This document shows, piece after piece, positions 46,034-55,239 of a stretch of 64,000 nucleotides of DNA (positions are counted from its first letter, which is position 1; each line of letters starts with the position of its first letter). Made by a program: the position numbers and the translations under genes. The stretch is taken from the NCBI RefSeq assembly GCF_015732185.1, contig NZ_WIQM01000008.1, forward strand, positions 434,001 to 498,000, in the 5' to 3' direction. The notes under the pieces are model-generated. The model saw only the letters and a list, made by a program, of their open reading frames with translations, did not search any database and was not told the DNA's origin. Source of the stretch: Pectinatus haikarae. GTDB lineage: Bacteria; Bacillota; Negativicutes; Selenomonadales; Selenomonadaceae.

Positions 46034-46073
46034 CTGGAACCTGCCGCTGACGGCAGGTCCTTTTCGCAGTTAT
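46034..46073 (-). repeat. Right copy of the 23-bp inverted repeat, with perfect hairpin
   Basis: Bases 46051-46073 match the reverse complement of 42910-42932. ACCTGCCG-CTGA-CGGCAGGT (46039-46058) forms a perfect 8-bp stem. It lies just after the leuB stop. Together the two copies flank the ars cluster. Confidence 0.8.
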
Positions 46074-46095
46074 GTGGTTTTGGGATAGAAATAAT

Positions 46096-47166
46096 TTATT
46101 TGATATTTGCTAAAACGGCTTCTGTCATTCCGGCGGTATCGACTTTTTTAGAACCGGCACTGAAAAGGTCGGCTGTCCGGTACCCATCTGACAAAGTTTT
46201 TTTGACGGCACTTTCTATATCGTCAGCTGCGGCTGATGCGTCGAGTGAATAACGCAAAAGTAATGCCGCTGATAAGATGGTCCCTAATGGATTGGCGATG
46301 CCCTTACCCGCAATGTCAGGCGCTGATCCGTGGATAGGTTCATAAAGACTGGTCTTCTCACCGATACTTGCTGACGGCATAAGACCGATGGAGCCTCCTA
46401 AAACGGCAGCTTCATCGCTTAAAATGTCGCCGAACAGATTCCCGGTGACGATAACGTCGAAGCGCGTAGGCTTTATAGCCAGCTGCATTGCACAATTGTC
46501 GACATACATATGATCCAGCTTTACTTCAGGATATTTTTCCGCTACTTTAGCGGCTGTTTTTCGCCAAAGACGTGAAGTGGCTAAAACATTGGATTTATCA
46601 ACGGAAGTTACGCTGCCTTTGCGTTTTAAAGCAGCTTGCATGGCAAGTTCAACGATTCTTTCCACTTCAGGAATACTGTAATTTTCTAAATCCCATGCTC
46701 TTATTGTGCCGTTATATTCTTCCCGTTCGCATTTGTCGCCAAAATAAATGCCGCCGATAAGCTCTCTGACGATCAGAACATCTGTGCCGCGGACAATATC
46801 AGGCCGCAGCGGTGAATAATCAATGAGTTCATCCATCGTCTGCACCGGCCTGAGGTTAGCGTATAACCCCAGGCCCTTTCTGAGACCGAGAATAGCTCTT
46901 TCCGGCCTCAGCTGAGGTTCGACATTATCCCATTTGTCGCCGCCGACTGCGCCGAAAAGTACTGCATCCGCGGCTTTAGCTGCGTTCAGCGTATCATCCG
47001 GCAGTGGAACCCCAAATTTATCATAGGCGGTACCGCCTGCATCATAAAAGGAAAAGGTCAGATCAATCCCGTATTTTTTGTCTATTTTTTTTAAAACGTC
47101 AACGGCAGCGTCGGTTATTTCTTTACCTATCCCGTCTCCCGGTATAACGACAATATTTTTAGGCAT
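46096..47166 (-). CDS. leuB: 3-isopropylmalate dehydrogenase
   Basis: 356 residues. Oxidises and decarboxylates 3-isopropylmalate in leucine biosynthesis. Landmarks: VIPGDGIGKEI at the start, RPERAILGLRKGLGLYANLRP in part (LGLYANLRP), the catalytic Tyr/Lys, VIVTGNLFGDILSDEAA metal block, and HGSAPDIAGKGIANP for NAD. Overlaps leuD by 8 bases. Confidence 0.96.
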   Translation of the reverse strand: MPKNIVVIPGDGIGKEITDAAVDVLKKIDKKYGIDLTFSFYDAGGTAYDKFGVPLPDDTLNAAKAADAVLFGAVGGDKWDNVEPQLRPERAILGLRKGLGLYANLRPVQTMDELIDYSPLRPDIVRGTDVLIVRELIGGIYFGDKCEREEYNGTIRAWDLENYSIPEVERIVELAMQAALKRKGSVTSVDKSNVLATSRLWRKTAAKVAEKYPEVKLDHMYVDNCAMQLAIKPTRFDVIVTGNLFGDILSDEAAVLGGSIGLMPSASIGEKTSLYEPIHGSAPDIAGKGIANPLGTILSAALLLRYSLDASAAADDIESAVKKTLSDGYRTADLFSAGSKKVDTAGMTEAVLANIK

Positions 47167-47662
47167 TTATCTTTTTCTCCTTGATGTAGTTAATAAGTCC
47201 GCCCGCTTTTGCTATATCCTCAACAAAACCCGGCAGAGGCCGTGCATGAAAAATATCTCCCGTCGTGAGGTTTTTGATTTCTCCTGTGGAAGTATCTGCA
47301 CTAAGCCGGTCACCTGCGCTTATTTTTTCTACATCATCGCCTATTTCCAACAGCGGCAGGCCTATATTGATGCCATTGCGGTAAAAGATACGCGCAAAAC
47401 TTGCTGCTATTACTACGGGTATTCCACTCGCTTTTATGGCGACGGGAGCATGTTCGCGTGAAGAGCCGCAGCCAAAATTTCTGCCGCCCACCATAATGTC
47501 TCCCGCTTTTACGTTTTGGGCAAAACTTTCGTCTATATCCACCATGCAATGCGATGCCAGTTCCTGAGGATCAAATGAAATCAGATAACGTGCCGGTATT
47601 ATTACATCTGTATCTATATTATCGCCGTACCGCCATACTTTCCCTGTTAATGCCATATTCAT
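47159..47662 (-). CDS. leuD: 3-isopropylmalate dehydratase small subunit
   Basis: 167 residues, swivelling domain of the isopropylmalate isomerase. Landmarks: [15 protein letters not shown] and [16 protein letters not shown]. Forms the enzyme with LeuC. Starts after AGAAAGG, 69 bases after leuC. Confidence 0.95.
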   Translation of the reverse strand: MNMALTGKVWRYGDNIDTDVIIPARYLISFDPQELASHCMVDIDESFAQNVKAGDIMVGGRNFGCGSSREHAPVAIKASGIPVVIAASFARIFYRNGINIGLPLLEIGDDVEKISAGDRLSADTSTGEIKNLTTGDIFHARPLPGFVEDIAKAGGLINYIKEKKINA

Positions 47663-47731
47663 CGAACCTTTCTCTTATATATATAAACCCCGTTTTTTTA
47701 GTTATCCTGCCGATCGGCTATTACTGATATT

Positions 47732-48991
47732 TCAGCGCAGATCTCCGGGCTGAGCTATTTTTCCCAATATGGCACTTGCGGCAGCGACCTGTGGGCCAGC
47801 CAGATAGACTTCGCTGTCTACGTGTCCCATTCTGCCCCGGAAATTGCGGTTCGTTGTTGAAACGCAGCGTTCGCCGGAGGCAAGGATGCCCATATGTGCG
47901 CCGAGACATGGTCCGCAGGTAGGTGTGCTGACGGATGCGCCCGCGTCGATAAAAATATCTATATAGCCGCTTTTGACAGCTTCCTTATATACCTGCTGAC
48001 TGCCCGGAATAACGATGCATCGTACATCTTTATGCACCGTATGTCCTTTCATTACCTGTGCGGCAATCCGCATATCCTCAATACGTCCGTTTGTACAGGA
48101 GCCGATAACGACCTGATCTATTTTTATATCGTCTATTTCAGCCACTTTTTTTGTATTGCCGGGCAGATGAGGAAAAGCGACAACGGGTACAAGGTCATTT
48201 AAATTTATTTTTACTGTATCGCAATATTTTGCATCTGCATCAGCTTCAACTATGGTATACGGTTTTTTTACTCTGTCTTTGATATATTCCATTGTCAGTT
48301 CGTCAACGGGGAATATCCCATTTTTGCCGCCGGCTTCTATAGCCATATTGGCAATGGTAAAACGATCATCCATGGAAAGGGAATGCACTCCTTCACCGGA
48401 AAATTCCAATGTTTTGTATAGGGCTCCGTCCACGCCGATCATACCGATCAAAGTAAGCATTACGTCCTTGCCGGTTATATCGGCAGGTTTATCGCCCGTC
48501 AATTCGACCTTTATTGCCTCAGGAACTTTGAACCATGCTTCTCCCGTGGCAAGTGCCACAGCCAGATCCGTCGTTCCCACTCCTGTGGAGAAACCGCCAA
48601 GAGCACCATATGTGCAGGTATGTGAGTCGGCACCGATTGTGAGCATACCCGGTGCGACAATACCTTTTTCCGGCAGAATAACATGTTCGATTCCGCCTCT
48701 GCCTACTTCAAAATAATTTATGATATTATATTTATTGGCAAAATCACGCACTGCCTTGGAAAGACCGGCTGATTTGATATCCTTATTTGGTGTGAAGTGA
48801 TCCGGTACAAGAGCAATTTTGGTATTATCAAAAACGGGTCCGCCTATTTTTTCAAATTCTTTGAAAGAGGGCGGCGCGGTAACATCATTCGCCAGAACCA
48901 TATCAAGTTTACATGTCACCAATTGTCCGGCGGATGCTTCTTTCAATCCTGCATGCGCGGCAAGAATTTTTTCCGTCATATTCATTCCCAT
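47732..48991 (-). CDS. leuC: 3-isopropylmalate dehydratase large subunit
   Basis: 419 residues, the prokaryotic small LeuC form. 4Fe-4S ligands lie in [16 protein letters not shown] and in [13 protein letters not shown]; substrate block [21 protein letters not shown] 48991 after GGAGGAA. First gene of leuCDB; leuA is not in the window. Confidence 0.96.
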   Translation of the reverse strand: MGMNMTEKILAAHAGLKEASAGQLVTCKLDMVLANDVTAPPSFKEFEKIGGPVFDNTKIALVPDHFTPNKDIKSAGLSKAVRDFANKYNIINYFEVGRGGIEHVILPEKGIVAPGMLTIGADSHTCTYGALGGFSTGVGTTDLAVALATGEAWFKVPEAIKVELTGDKPADITGKDVMLTLIGMIGVDGALYKTLEFSGEGVHSLSMDDRFTIANMAIEAGGKNGIFPVDELTMEYIKDRVKKPYTIVEADADAKYCDTVKINLNDLVPVVAFPHLPGNTKKVAEIDDIKIDQVVIGSCTNGRIEDMRIAAQVMKGHTVHKDVRCIVIPGSQQVYKEAVKSGYIDIFIDAGASVSTPTCGPCLGAHMGILASGERCVSTTNRNFRGRMGHVDSEVYLAGPQVAAASAILGKIAQPGDLR

Positions 48992-49140
48992 AAATATTCC
49001 TCCAATTATTTCTGCAATATTCTATTGTCCTCACCAATATATTTTCTGTTTCATATTTTATGAAAATCATCAAAAGATATAATTTTACCAATACTTTTCG
49101 CCAGAGTATTTTTTGTAAAAATGTAAACAAGCCTGTATGC

Positions 49141-49170
49141 TATGATAGTACATTGATAATCGTTTTGTCA
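49141..49170 (-). promoter_or_regulatory. leuCDB promoter
   Basis: On the minus strand TTGACA (49165-49170), 18-base spacer, TATCAT (49141-49146). The roughly 140-base leader shows no T-box consensus by eye. Confidence 0.55.
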
Positions 49171-49220
49171 AGATTGCATGCTGCATTAATAGCAGCGAAT
49201 GTAACTTTTTCCTTATATTT

Positions 49221-50393
49221 CTAGGCCATTATTTTCAGATAATCAGCAATATAGAAAGCCATCATTAAATTAAAGCATGTAACGGCATCGCCGAGATCGC
49301 ATTCGAGTATTCTGCGCACCTTCGCCATACGATAATTTATTGTGTTTCTATGAGTAAAGGCAATATCGGCAGTTATTTTCAAGCTATTATTATGGAAAAG
49401 ATATATGTGAAGTGTGTCGTATAATTGGGAGTGATGTTTTTTATCATATTCAAGAAGCGAAGCGAGCAGCGAGTCATGTATTTTTTTCAGCAATTCTTTG
49501 TCCGAGGCAGCGAAAAGCAGTCTATAAGCTCCGAGTTCATCAAAAAAAGCTGTCCTTTTTTGCAGGACAGTTTCAGGTACGGCAGCAGCCATTGCCGCTT
49601 CGCGAAAAGCATTATAAATTTTGAGAACATCTTCATAATATGAGCTGATGCCGCAATGAGCTTTGTCCTGAGTGACGGATTTATCATAGAGAGCAATATT
49701 TTGTGTTATTATTTTTTGCAGTTCGTTCTTTTCCACTGAAAAGATTACCATTATAAGCATATTTTTTTGCCAAAAAATAATGTAATCCAATTTCATTTGA
49801 TTTAACATATTCTTAGTTTGCAGGAGAAGCGAGATCTTTATTCTTTTAGCCAGGGCAGTATTTTCAAAATTGAATACAGACATATAAAAAGGTTTTCCCA
49901 GTAAATCATGCAGTTCAAATTCTTTTTCGCAGCGTTTGACTTTTTCTGGTTCAAAAACAGCCATGCGGACAAGTTCAGTTATATCATTTTCTTCCTGAGT
50001 AGCCAAAAATAATCTGTTCAAATAATCCTGCATAATATCAGCAAGATGTATACGCCATGGCATTATAAATAGAGGAAAATTATTTTTATTGCACATATTG
50101 ATTATTTTTTCGTCAAGTTCCTGCGGTTGAATATATTTTCCTGTATTGATAATAAGGCCTGCCGCTCTTCTCGCTATAAGTTCTTCGATAAAGCTGCCCA
50201 CCCATGTTTTATCATTGCTGCAAAGTCCCGTTGTGATGATCAATTCACTGCCTCTTAGAAAATTAGAGGTGGCTATATCCTCTGTATATTGTACCCACAC
50301 TATTTCACTGTCCAGTCCCAAATAACCTGCAAGCAGCTTCAGTTGATAGACTTCAGCCGTTTCATCAAAAAGTTTTTTTAATTGAATGGACAT
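49221..50393 (-). CDS. PucR-family transcriptional regulator
   Basis: 390 residues. N-terminal PucR ligand domain (about 10-120, GSELIITTGLCSND), a GGDEF-like middle region, and a C-terminal HTH of the HTH_30 type (about 335-385, LKITADIAFTHRNTINYRMAKVRRIL in part: TADIAFTHRNTINYRMAKV). Divergent from gabT and 4-hydroxybutyrate dehydrogenase, so probably their activator, responding to GABA or a related amine; inference. Confidence 0.9.
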   Translation of the reverse strand: MSIQLKKLFDETAEVYQLKLLAGYLGLDSEIVWVQYTEDIATSNFLRGSELIITTGLCSNDKTWVGSFIEELIARRAAGLIINTGKYIQPQELDEKIINMCNKNNFPLFIMPWRIHLADIMQDYLNRLFLATQEENDITELVRMAVFEPEKVKRCEKEFELHDLLGKPFYMSVFNFENTALAKRIKISLLLQTKNMLNQMKLDYIIFWQKNMLIMVIFSVEKNELQKIITQNIALYDKSVTQDKAHCGISSYYEDVLKIYNAFREAAMAAAVPETVLQKRTAFFDELGAYRLLFAASDKELLKKIHDSLLASLLEYDKKHHSQLYDTLHIYLFHNNSLKITADIAFTHRNTINYRMAKVRRILECDLGDAVTCFNLMMAFYIADYLKIMA

Positions 50394-50429
50394 TTTTATC
50401 CTCCGTTTTTATTTACATGATACAGTAAA

Positions 50430-50456
50430 ATCATTTGTGCGTAAAGTACAAATGAT
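50430..50456. promoter_or_regulatory. Candidate PucR-type operator
   Basis: ATCATTTGT (50430-50438) and ACAAATGAT (50448-50456), perfect 9-bp inverted repeat with a 9-base spacer, 37 bases upstream of the regulator start. Confidence 0.5.
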
Positions 50457-50493
50457 CGGCGAAAAATTAGTTTCTCATACCGTTGCACAGCCC

Positions 50494-50522
50494 TTGTCTC
50501 TGGACTACTATATAGGTATATC
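50494..50522 (+). promoter_or_regulatory. Possible gabT promoter
   Basis: TTGTCT (50494-50499), 17-base spacer, TATATC (50517-50522), within the divergent region. Confidence 0.4.
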
Positions 50523-50639
50523 AAACATGTAACTGTACGGCAATGAAGCCTGTTTATCCGCAGTTAAGCTGACCGGATAATAATGTGCTTTGATGCGTGC
50601 AGTTTTTTACTATGCTGGTTTTTCAAGGAGGGTACGTCT

Positions 50640-52019
50640 ATGTTGAAAGATGCAATGCCTGAAATAATTACAAATTGTTTGCCGGGCCCAAAATCGGCGC
50701 AGGTTATAAAGAGAAGAAATGAAGCTGTTCCGAGTGCTATACGCTGCGGTTATCCCGTGGTTATAAAACAAGGCGCAGGTGCTGTTATTGAAGATCTTGA
50801 CGGTAATCGGTTTTTGGATTTCATTGGCGGTGTGGGTGTTCTGAATATCGGTTTTAGCCATCCTGAAGTGGTGGAAGCTGTGAAGGCGCAGGCCGATAAA
50901 TATTTTCATGGTATGTTCAATGTTGTCACGCATGAAGGCTATGTGAAGCTGGCAGAAACTATCAACGCCCTTGCTCCTGTCAAAGGCGATAAAAAACGTA
51001 CATTTTTTGCGAACAGCGGCGCAGAAGCAGACGAAAATGCTGTAAAGATTGCTAAGGCATTTACAAAACGCCCCAATATCATTGTTTTTTCGGGTGCATT
51101 TCATGGGCGGACACTTTTGACTATGTCTATGACAGCAAAAAAAGCTTATGCCAAAGGGATGGGGCCTTTTCCGGACGGAGTGTATCGCGCCGAATTCCCC
51201 TATACATACCGCAGACCGGAAGGTATGCCGGAGGAAAAAGCGATAGGCTATTACATAGAAAAGCTTTACGAAACATTCAATGACTGTTCTGACCCTGAAC
51301 ATGTGGCAGCAATTGTTGTTGAACCACTGCAGGGCGAAGGCGGTTTTATACCGGCACCTCTTGAATGGGTAAAGGCTGTCCGCAAAATTTGTGATGCACA
51401 TGGGATTTTGTTGATAGCGGATGAAGTGCAATGCGGTTTTTGCCGTACAGGACGTATGTTTGCCACAGAATATTGGCAGGATGCCGGCGTGCAGCCGGAT
51501 ATCATAACAATGGCAAAATCTATCGCGGGCGGTGTGCCGCTCAGCGGAATCACGGCGCGTGACGAAATAATGCAGTCCGTACCCGGAGGAGTTATTGGCG
51601 GTACCTACTGCGGTAATCCGCTGGCATGTGCGGCAGCTTTGAAGGTCATAGAAATAATGCAGCGCGATAAACTTGCCGAACGCTCCGTCGAAATAGGAAA
51701 AAAAGTCATGGCACGTTACCGTGACTGGATGGAAAAGTATGCCATCATCGGTGATGCACGCGGTATGGGCGGCATGATCGGTATCGAATTTGTCAAGGAC
51801 AGAACGACAAAAGAACCAGATGCGCAGCTTGTGGGCCAGCTTATAGCTGAAGCCGCACAACATGGGCTGTTATTGGAAAATGCCGGCATTCATGGAAATG
51901 TTATTCGTTTTCTTGCTCCGCTGGTAATAAGTGACCGGCAGCTGGATGCGGGGCTTGATATATTCGAATCAGCTATAAAAAAATGCACGGGAAGTAAAAT
52001 AACCAGTCAGGCTTGTTAG
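50640..52019 (+). CDS. gabT: 4-aminobutyrate aminotransferase (class III)
   Basis: 459 residues; transfers the amino group of GABA to 2-oxoglutarate, giving succinate semialdehyde. PLP lysine in IITMAKSIAGGVPLSG, cofactor Asp in LLIADEVQCGFCRTG, FFANSGAEADENAVKIA and the GGTYCGNPLACAAALK block. ATG 50640 follows AAGGAGGG; the longer frame from 50583 lacks a ribosome site. The next gene uses its product. Confidence 0.88.
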   Translation: MLKDAMPEIITNCLPGPKSAQVIKRRNEAVPSAIRCGYPVVIKQGAGAVIEDLDGNRFLDFIGGVGVLNIGFSHPEVVEAVKAQADKYFHGMFNVVTHEGYVKLAETINALAPVKGDKKRTFFANSGAEADENAVKIAKAFTKRPNIIVFSGAFHGRTLLTMSMTAKKAYAKGMGPFPDGVYRAEFPYTYRRPEGMPEEKAIGYYIEKLYETFNDCSDPEHVAAIVVEPLQGEGGFIPAPLEWVKAVRKICDAHGILLIADEVQCGFCRTGRMFATEYWQDAGVQPDIITMAKSIAGGVPLSGITARDEIMQSVPGGVIGGTYCGNPLACAAALKVIEIMQRDKLAERSVEIGKKVMARYRDWMEKYAIIGDARGMGGMIGIEFVKDRTTKEPDAQLVGQLIAEAAQHGLLLENAGIHGNVIRFLAPLVISDRQLDAGLDIFESAIKKCTGSKITSQAC

Positions 52020-52050
52020 AGGCTGTTTGAACTATAATGATTGAAAATAA

Positions 52051-52096
52051 TTATCCGATGCTTATTTCATTGATATGAGAAACAAGCATCGGATAA
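52051..52096. other. 13-bp perfect hairpin between gabT and 4-hydroxybutyrate dehydrogenase
   Basis: TTATCCGATGCTT (52051-52063) pairs with AAGCATCGGATAA (52084-52096), with further TTTC/GAAA pairing inside. No T-run follows; it may tune expression or mRNA stability. Confidence 0.6.
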
Positions 52097-52112
52097 ATTC
52101 TTTGGAGCGAAA

Positions 52113-53228
52113 ATGAATAATTTTTTTATCAGGCCCAAAATTACTGTCTGTACTTCCGCAGAAGAATTTTGCCTTTCTTATAATATAGGCAGCGGAGATC
52201 TTGTTTTTGTGAGTGAAGGTACCCGCCGACGAAACTTTGCCAACGCTTTTGCAGGTGCATTGGTAGTAGACTACAGAAAATATGTCATTGGTGAACCAAC
52301 TGACATAATGATCGAAGACATCAGCAGGATCATAGGCAGTCAAAAAATCAGCAGGATTTTTGCCATAGGGGGCGGTACGATTCTTGACGCCGCCAAACTT
52401 TTTGCGTTAAAGCAAAATATTCCTGTGGACAAATTATTTAATGGGGAAATATTGCCGCAAAAGGATAAAAAACTTTTTCTCATACCTACCACCTGCGGTA
52501 CAGGCAGCGAAGTGACTGACATATCGATTTTGGAACTAACTAAAAATAAGACGAAACTGGGTCTTGCCAATGAAGCGCTTTTTGCTGATGAAGCGATTCT
52601 TATTCCTGAGCTGCTGCAAAATCTTCCGTACAAATTTTTCGCTGCCAGTTCCATGGACGCGCTCATTCATGCGGTAGAATCTTATACTTCACCTAAAGCC
52701 ACCGAATTTACACGTATTTTTTCTGCTGCGGCTATAGAGAAAATAATATCGGGCTACAAATTAATTACCTCTGAGGGTAAAAAAGTGATCCCATCGCTGC
52801 TCAGGGATTTTCTCACGGCCAGCACTTACGCCGGCATTGCTTTTGGCAATGCCGGCTGCGCTGCGGTACATGCGCTTTCTTACCCGTTGGGGGCGGCGCG
52901 GCACGTACCGCACGGCGAGGCAAACTACGCGTTTTTTATTGAAGTATATAAGACTTATGCCAGTATTCGTCAGGATGGTTCCTTTGAGCTTTTAAAACAA
53001 TTTTTGGCAAAACTGCTTGCCTGTACGCCGAATAATGTTTTGGCGGAGCTGGAAACATTGCTGGAAAATATCATCCAACGAAAAACTTTGCATGAATACG
53101 GTGTAATAGAAGAAGAGCTGCCGCGTTATACTGGTATTGTCATGGAAAAGCAGGGACGTCTTATGTCTAATAATTATGTGCCGCTCAATAGGGATAAAGT
53201 ATTGGGTATCTATCAAAAACTTTTTTAA
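52113..53228 (+). CDS. 4-hydroxybutyrate dehydrogenase (iron-type alcohol dehydrogenase)
   Basis: 371 residues, the same length as the Clostridium kluyveri enzyme. Reduces succinate semialdehyde to 4-hydroxybutyrate with NADH. NAD motif IGGGTILDAAKL, TTCGTGSEVTDIS, metal ligands Asp/His in SSMDALIHAVESY and His in AVHALSYPLGAARHVPHGEANY. Directly downstream of gabT, forming the first steps of GABA fermentation to butyrate. Confidence 0.88.
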   Translation: MNNFFIRPKITVCTSAEEFCLSYNIGSGDLVFVSEGTRRRNFANAFAGALVVDYRKYVIGEPTDIMIEDISRIIGSQKISRIFAIGGGTILDAAKLFALKQNIPVDKLFNGEILPQKDKKLFLIPTTCGTGSEVTDISILELTKNKTKLGLANEALFADEAILIPELLQNLPYKFFAASSMDALIHAVESYTSPKATEFTRIFSAAAIEKIISGYKLITSEGKKVIPSLLRDFLTASTYAGIAFGNAGCAAVHALSYPLGAARHVPHGEANYAFFIEVYKTYASIRQDGSFELLKQFLAKLLACTPNNVLAELETLLENIIQRKTLHEYGVIEEELPRYTGIVMEKQGRLMSNNYVPLNRDKVLGIYQKLF

Positions 53229-53271
53229 AAGTATGTCTATTTTAATTTGCAACGTGTTTTTCAGAAAATTT

Positions 53272-53332
53272 TTTCTTATACCAAAGCTGACTGTATGTTT
53301 TCGTGCAGTCAGCTTTGGTATAAGAAATTTTT
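53272..53332 (+). terminator. Long terminator hairpin (22 bp) after 4-hydroxybutyrate dehydrogenase
   Basis: Bases 53272-53293 are the exact complement of 53306-53327 with a 12-base loop, followed by TTTTTG. Flanks outside the stem are also partly complementary, so a MITE origin is possible. Confidence 0.75.
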
Positions 53333-53472
53333 GTTTCATGAATTTTGCAACATGAATTTATTTGGATTTTAATACATTTTATCTTTTTGTTAAAAAATTT
53401 TTTTTTCATATTAATTTCATTTTAACAGAATATAATAGTAATATTCACGAATACATTTCAGAGGGAATATGT

Positions 53473-53799
53473 ATGCAATTAGAATGGATCTATCTCATAA
53501 CAGCTGGTTTTTTAGAAATATCTTGGGCGGTATCGCTTAAATATACAGCCGGTTTTACTGTTCTGCTGCCGTCGCTGTTTACGGCAGCGGCGATGCTGGG
53601 CAGTGTGTATCTGCTTGATCTGGCCACGAAGGAGATTCCCATAGGTACTGCCTATGCCGTATGGACAGGGATCGGTGCAGCGGGTACTGCTGTGGCGGGA
53701 ATTATTCTATTTGGAGAATCTCATGAACTATGGCGGTTTTTTTGTATTTTCCTTATCATTGCAGGAGTTGTGGGACTTAAAATCAACATTGGCGGCTGA
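53473..53799 (+). CDS. SMR-family exporter of the SugE/Gdx type
   Basis: 108 residues, four membrane segments. Essential Glu14 lies in TAGFLEISWAVSLKYTAGFT, and the GTAYAVWTGIGAAGTA motif is typical of SugE/Gdx, many of which export guanidinium; other SMR proteins export quaternary ammonium drugs. Start ATG after GAGGG; the open frame extends upstream but without a ribosome site. No guanidine riboswitch is recognisable upstream. It lies 39 bases before the next gene. Confidence 0.88.
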   Translation: MQLEWIYLITAGFLEISWAVSLKYTAGFTVLLPSLFTAAAMLGSVYLLDLATKEIPIGTAYAVWTGIGAAGTAVAGIILFGESHELWRFFCIFLIIAGVVGLKINIGG

Positions 53800-53838
53800 A
53801 CACCGCTTATATATTACTAATGTTTAAGGATGGTGCTT

Positions 53839-55098
53839 ATGGAAAAAATGGCTGTACCCGCGAAGAAGATATTTCAAAAGCAGGAAGATTCATGGGGGTT
53901 TGAAAGTTTTACAACGTCTGCCTTACAGGAAGGTTTTTTTCATGATATTTTAACGACAACCAGACCGGTAGGTCCGACAATAACATATGACAATAAAGAT
54001 TTCATTAATTTTGCCAGTATCAATATTCTTGATTTGCATCAGGAAAAAGATGTGCTTGGGCATTTTCATGAGGCTGCTGATACTTATGGACTGACAACAG
54101 GCGGTTCGCGCGTTACACAGGGTGTCTGCAAAGCACACAAAGAGATGGAAACAAAACTTTGTCGGTATGTGGGAAAGCAGCGCGCCATTTCATTTGCCAG
54201 CGGACTGTTGGCAAATGTAGGATTTATTAATGCTATGTCTTGTAATTTTCACTTCAGTGAAAGCTGCAATATCAGTAACAGCGATGCAGTTTTTATATTG
54301 GACCGTGATTGTCACTGGAGCTTGTGGAAGGCAGCATCGCATTTAAAATTCGGAAAGCAGCTTTTTTCTTTTCGACATAATAATCCGCAAGATCTGGATA
54401 AATTATTGAGAAAATTGTCGGTTTCACACACTAAAATAATTGTGATATTTGAAAGTGTATATTCTGCCGATGGGTCTGTTGCACCTATGCGGGAATTGTT
54501 TGATGTGTGCGAACGTTATCATGCGCTGAGCTATGTTGATGACGCGAACGGTTTTATGATATACGGTCCTCAAAACCGTCTTTTTGCGGAGGAATTTGCG
54601 CAGCTCAGACGTGCTACTTTCGTCATGGTGTCTTTTTCCAAGGCTGTTGGAATGGAAGGCGGCGCTATTGCCGGACCGGAAAATTATATACATGCTTTTG
54701 AAGTTCTTTCGGGCACTTCTTTATTTACTGCTGCCATTCAGCCGCCTACAGCCAGTACTATTTGTTATATAATGGATAAATTATCGGCATGTCCGTCAAT
54801 TATGGACAGTTATCTTGAACGGTCATTGGATCTGCGTAAACGGCTGACCAAGCTCCAATTTGTCTTGAATGATGCATCATCTTATATTATTTCCGTTATT
54901 ATCGGCAATGATGAAAAAGCCGTGAGTGTATATAATGAATTTCTGCAAGAAAAAATGATCGTACCGATGTTCCGTTATCCCGCAGTGAAACCTGATCATG
55001 CACTTATACGAATCATGCTGAATGCTCATCATACGCAGGATCAAATTGACCGCCTGGTTGATGTTCTCAAGCGGCTGCAGAAAAAATATGATTTTTAA
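53839..55098 (+). CDS. Alpha-oxoamine-synthase-family PLP enzyme, atypical active site
   Basis: 419 residues, fold type I PLP enzyme related to AONS, KBL, ALAS and SPT, which condense an amino acid with an acyl-CoA. H159 (DRDCHWSLW, stacks on PLP), D234 and Schiff-base K268 (VSFSKAVGMEGGA) are in place, but the usual DEAH is DDAN, so the second catalytic His is N237. No acyl carrier or biotin/heme genes are nearby. ATG 53839 after AAGGA is preferred to 53830. Product unknown; it may be a variant synthase or a PLP enzyme of another reaction. Confidence 0.78.
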   Translation: MEKMAVPAKKIFQKQEDSWGFESFTTSALQEGFFHDILTTTRPVGPTITYDNKDFINFASINILDLHQEKDVLGHFHEAADTYGLTTGGSRVTQGVCKAHKEMETKLCRYVGKQRAISFASGLLANVGFINAMSCNFHFSESCNISNSDAVFILDRDCHWSLWKAASHLKFGKQLFSFRHNNPQDLDKLLRKLSVSHTKIIVIFESVYSADGSVAPMRELFDVCERYHALSYVDDANGFMIYGPQNRLFAEEFAQLRRATFVMVSFSKAVGMEGGAIAGPENYIHAFEVLSGTSLFTAAIQPPTASTICYIMDKLSACPSIMDSYLERSLDLRKRLTKLQFVLNDASSYIISVIIGNDEKAVSVYNEFLQEKMIVPMFRYPAVKPDHALIRIMLNAHHTQDQIDRLVDVLKRLQKKYDF

Positions 55099-55167
55099 TT
55101 TTTTGCTCAGGAATTGCTGCTTAGTTTAAGATACGCAGCATACTAAAAAAGGGCAGAGTATAGAAAT

Positions 55168-55211
55168 GGCCTCTCTTAAGTCAGTGCTTTAGAACTGACT
55201 TGAGAGAGGCC
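55168..55211. terminator. Shared terminator between convergent genes
   Basis: An 18-bp stem with one wobble (55168-55185 with 55194-55211) lies between the alpha-oxoamine-synthase-like gene and the convergent patB-like gene. Confidence 0.7.
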
Positions 55212-55239
55212 GTTTAGCTTCTTTATGGTGTTTTTATAT

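Noticed and set aside
48992-49220. T-box leader for leuCDB
   Set aside because: No T-box consensus (GGTGGTACCGCG-like) or specifier stem could be found by eye; only a plain promoter is seen.
50610-51863. 417-codon open frame antisense to gabT
   Set aside because: It lies wholly within a well-supported aminotransferase gene, is rich in Cys/His/Phe as expected from a reversed frame, and resembles no family.
53370-53472. Guanidine riboswitch before the SMR gene
   Set aside because: The leader is short and A/T-rich; no ACGR loops or ykkC-type conserved blocks are visible.
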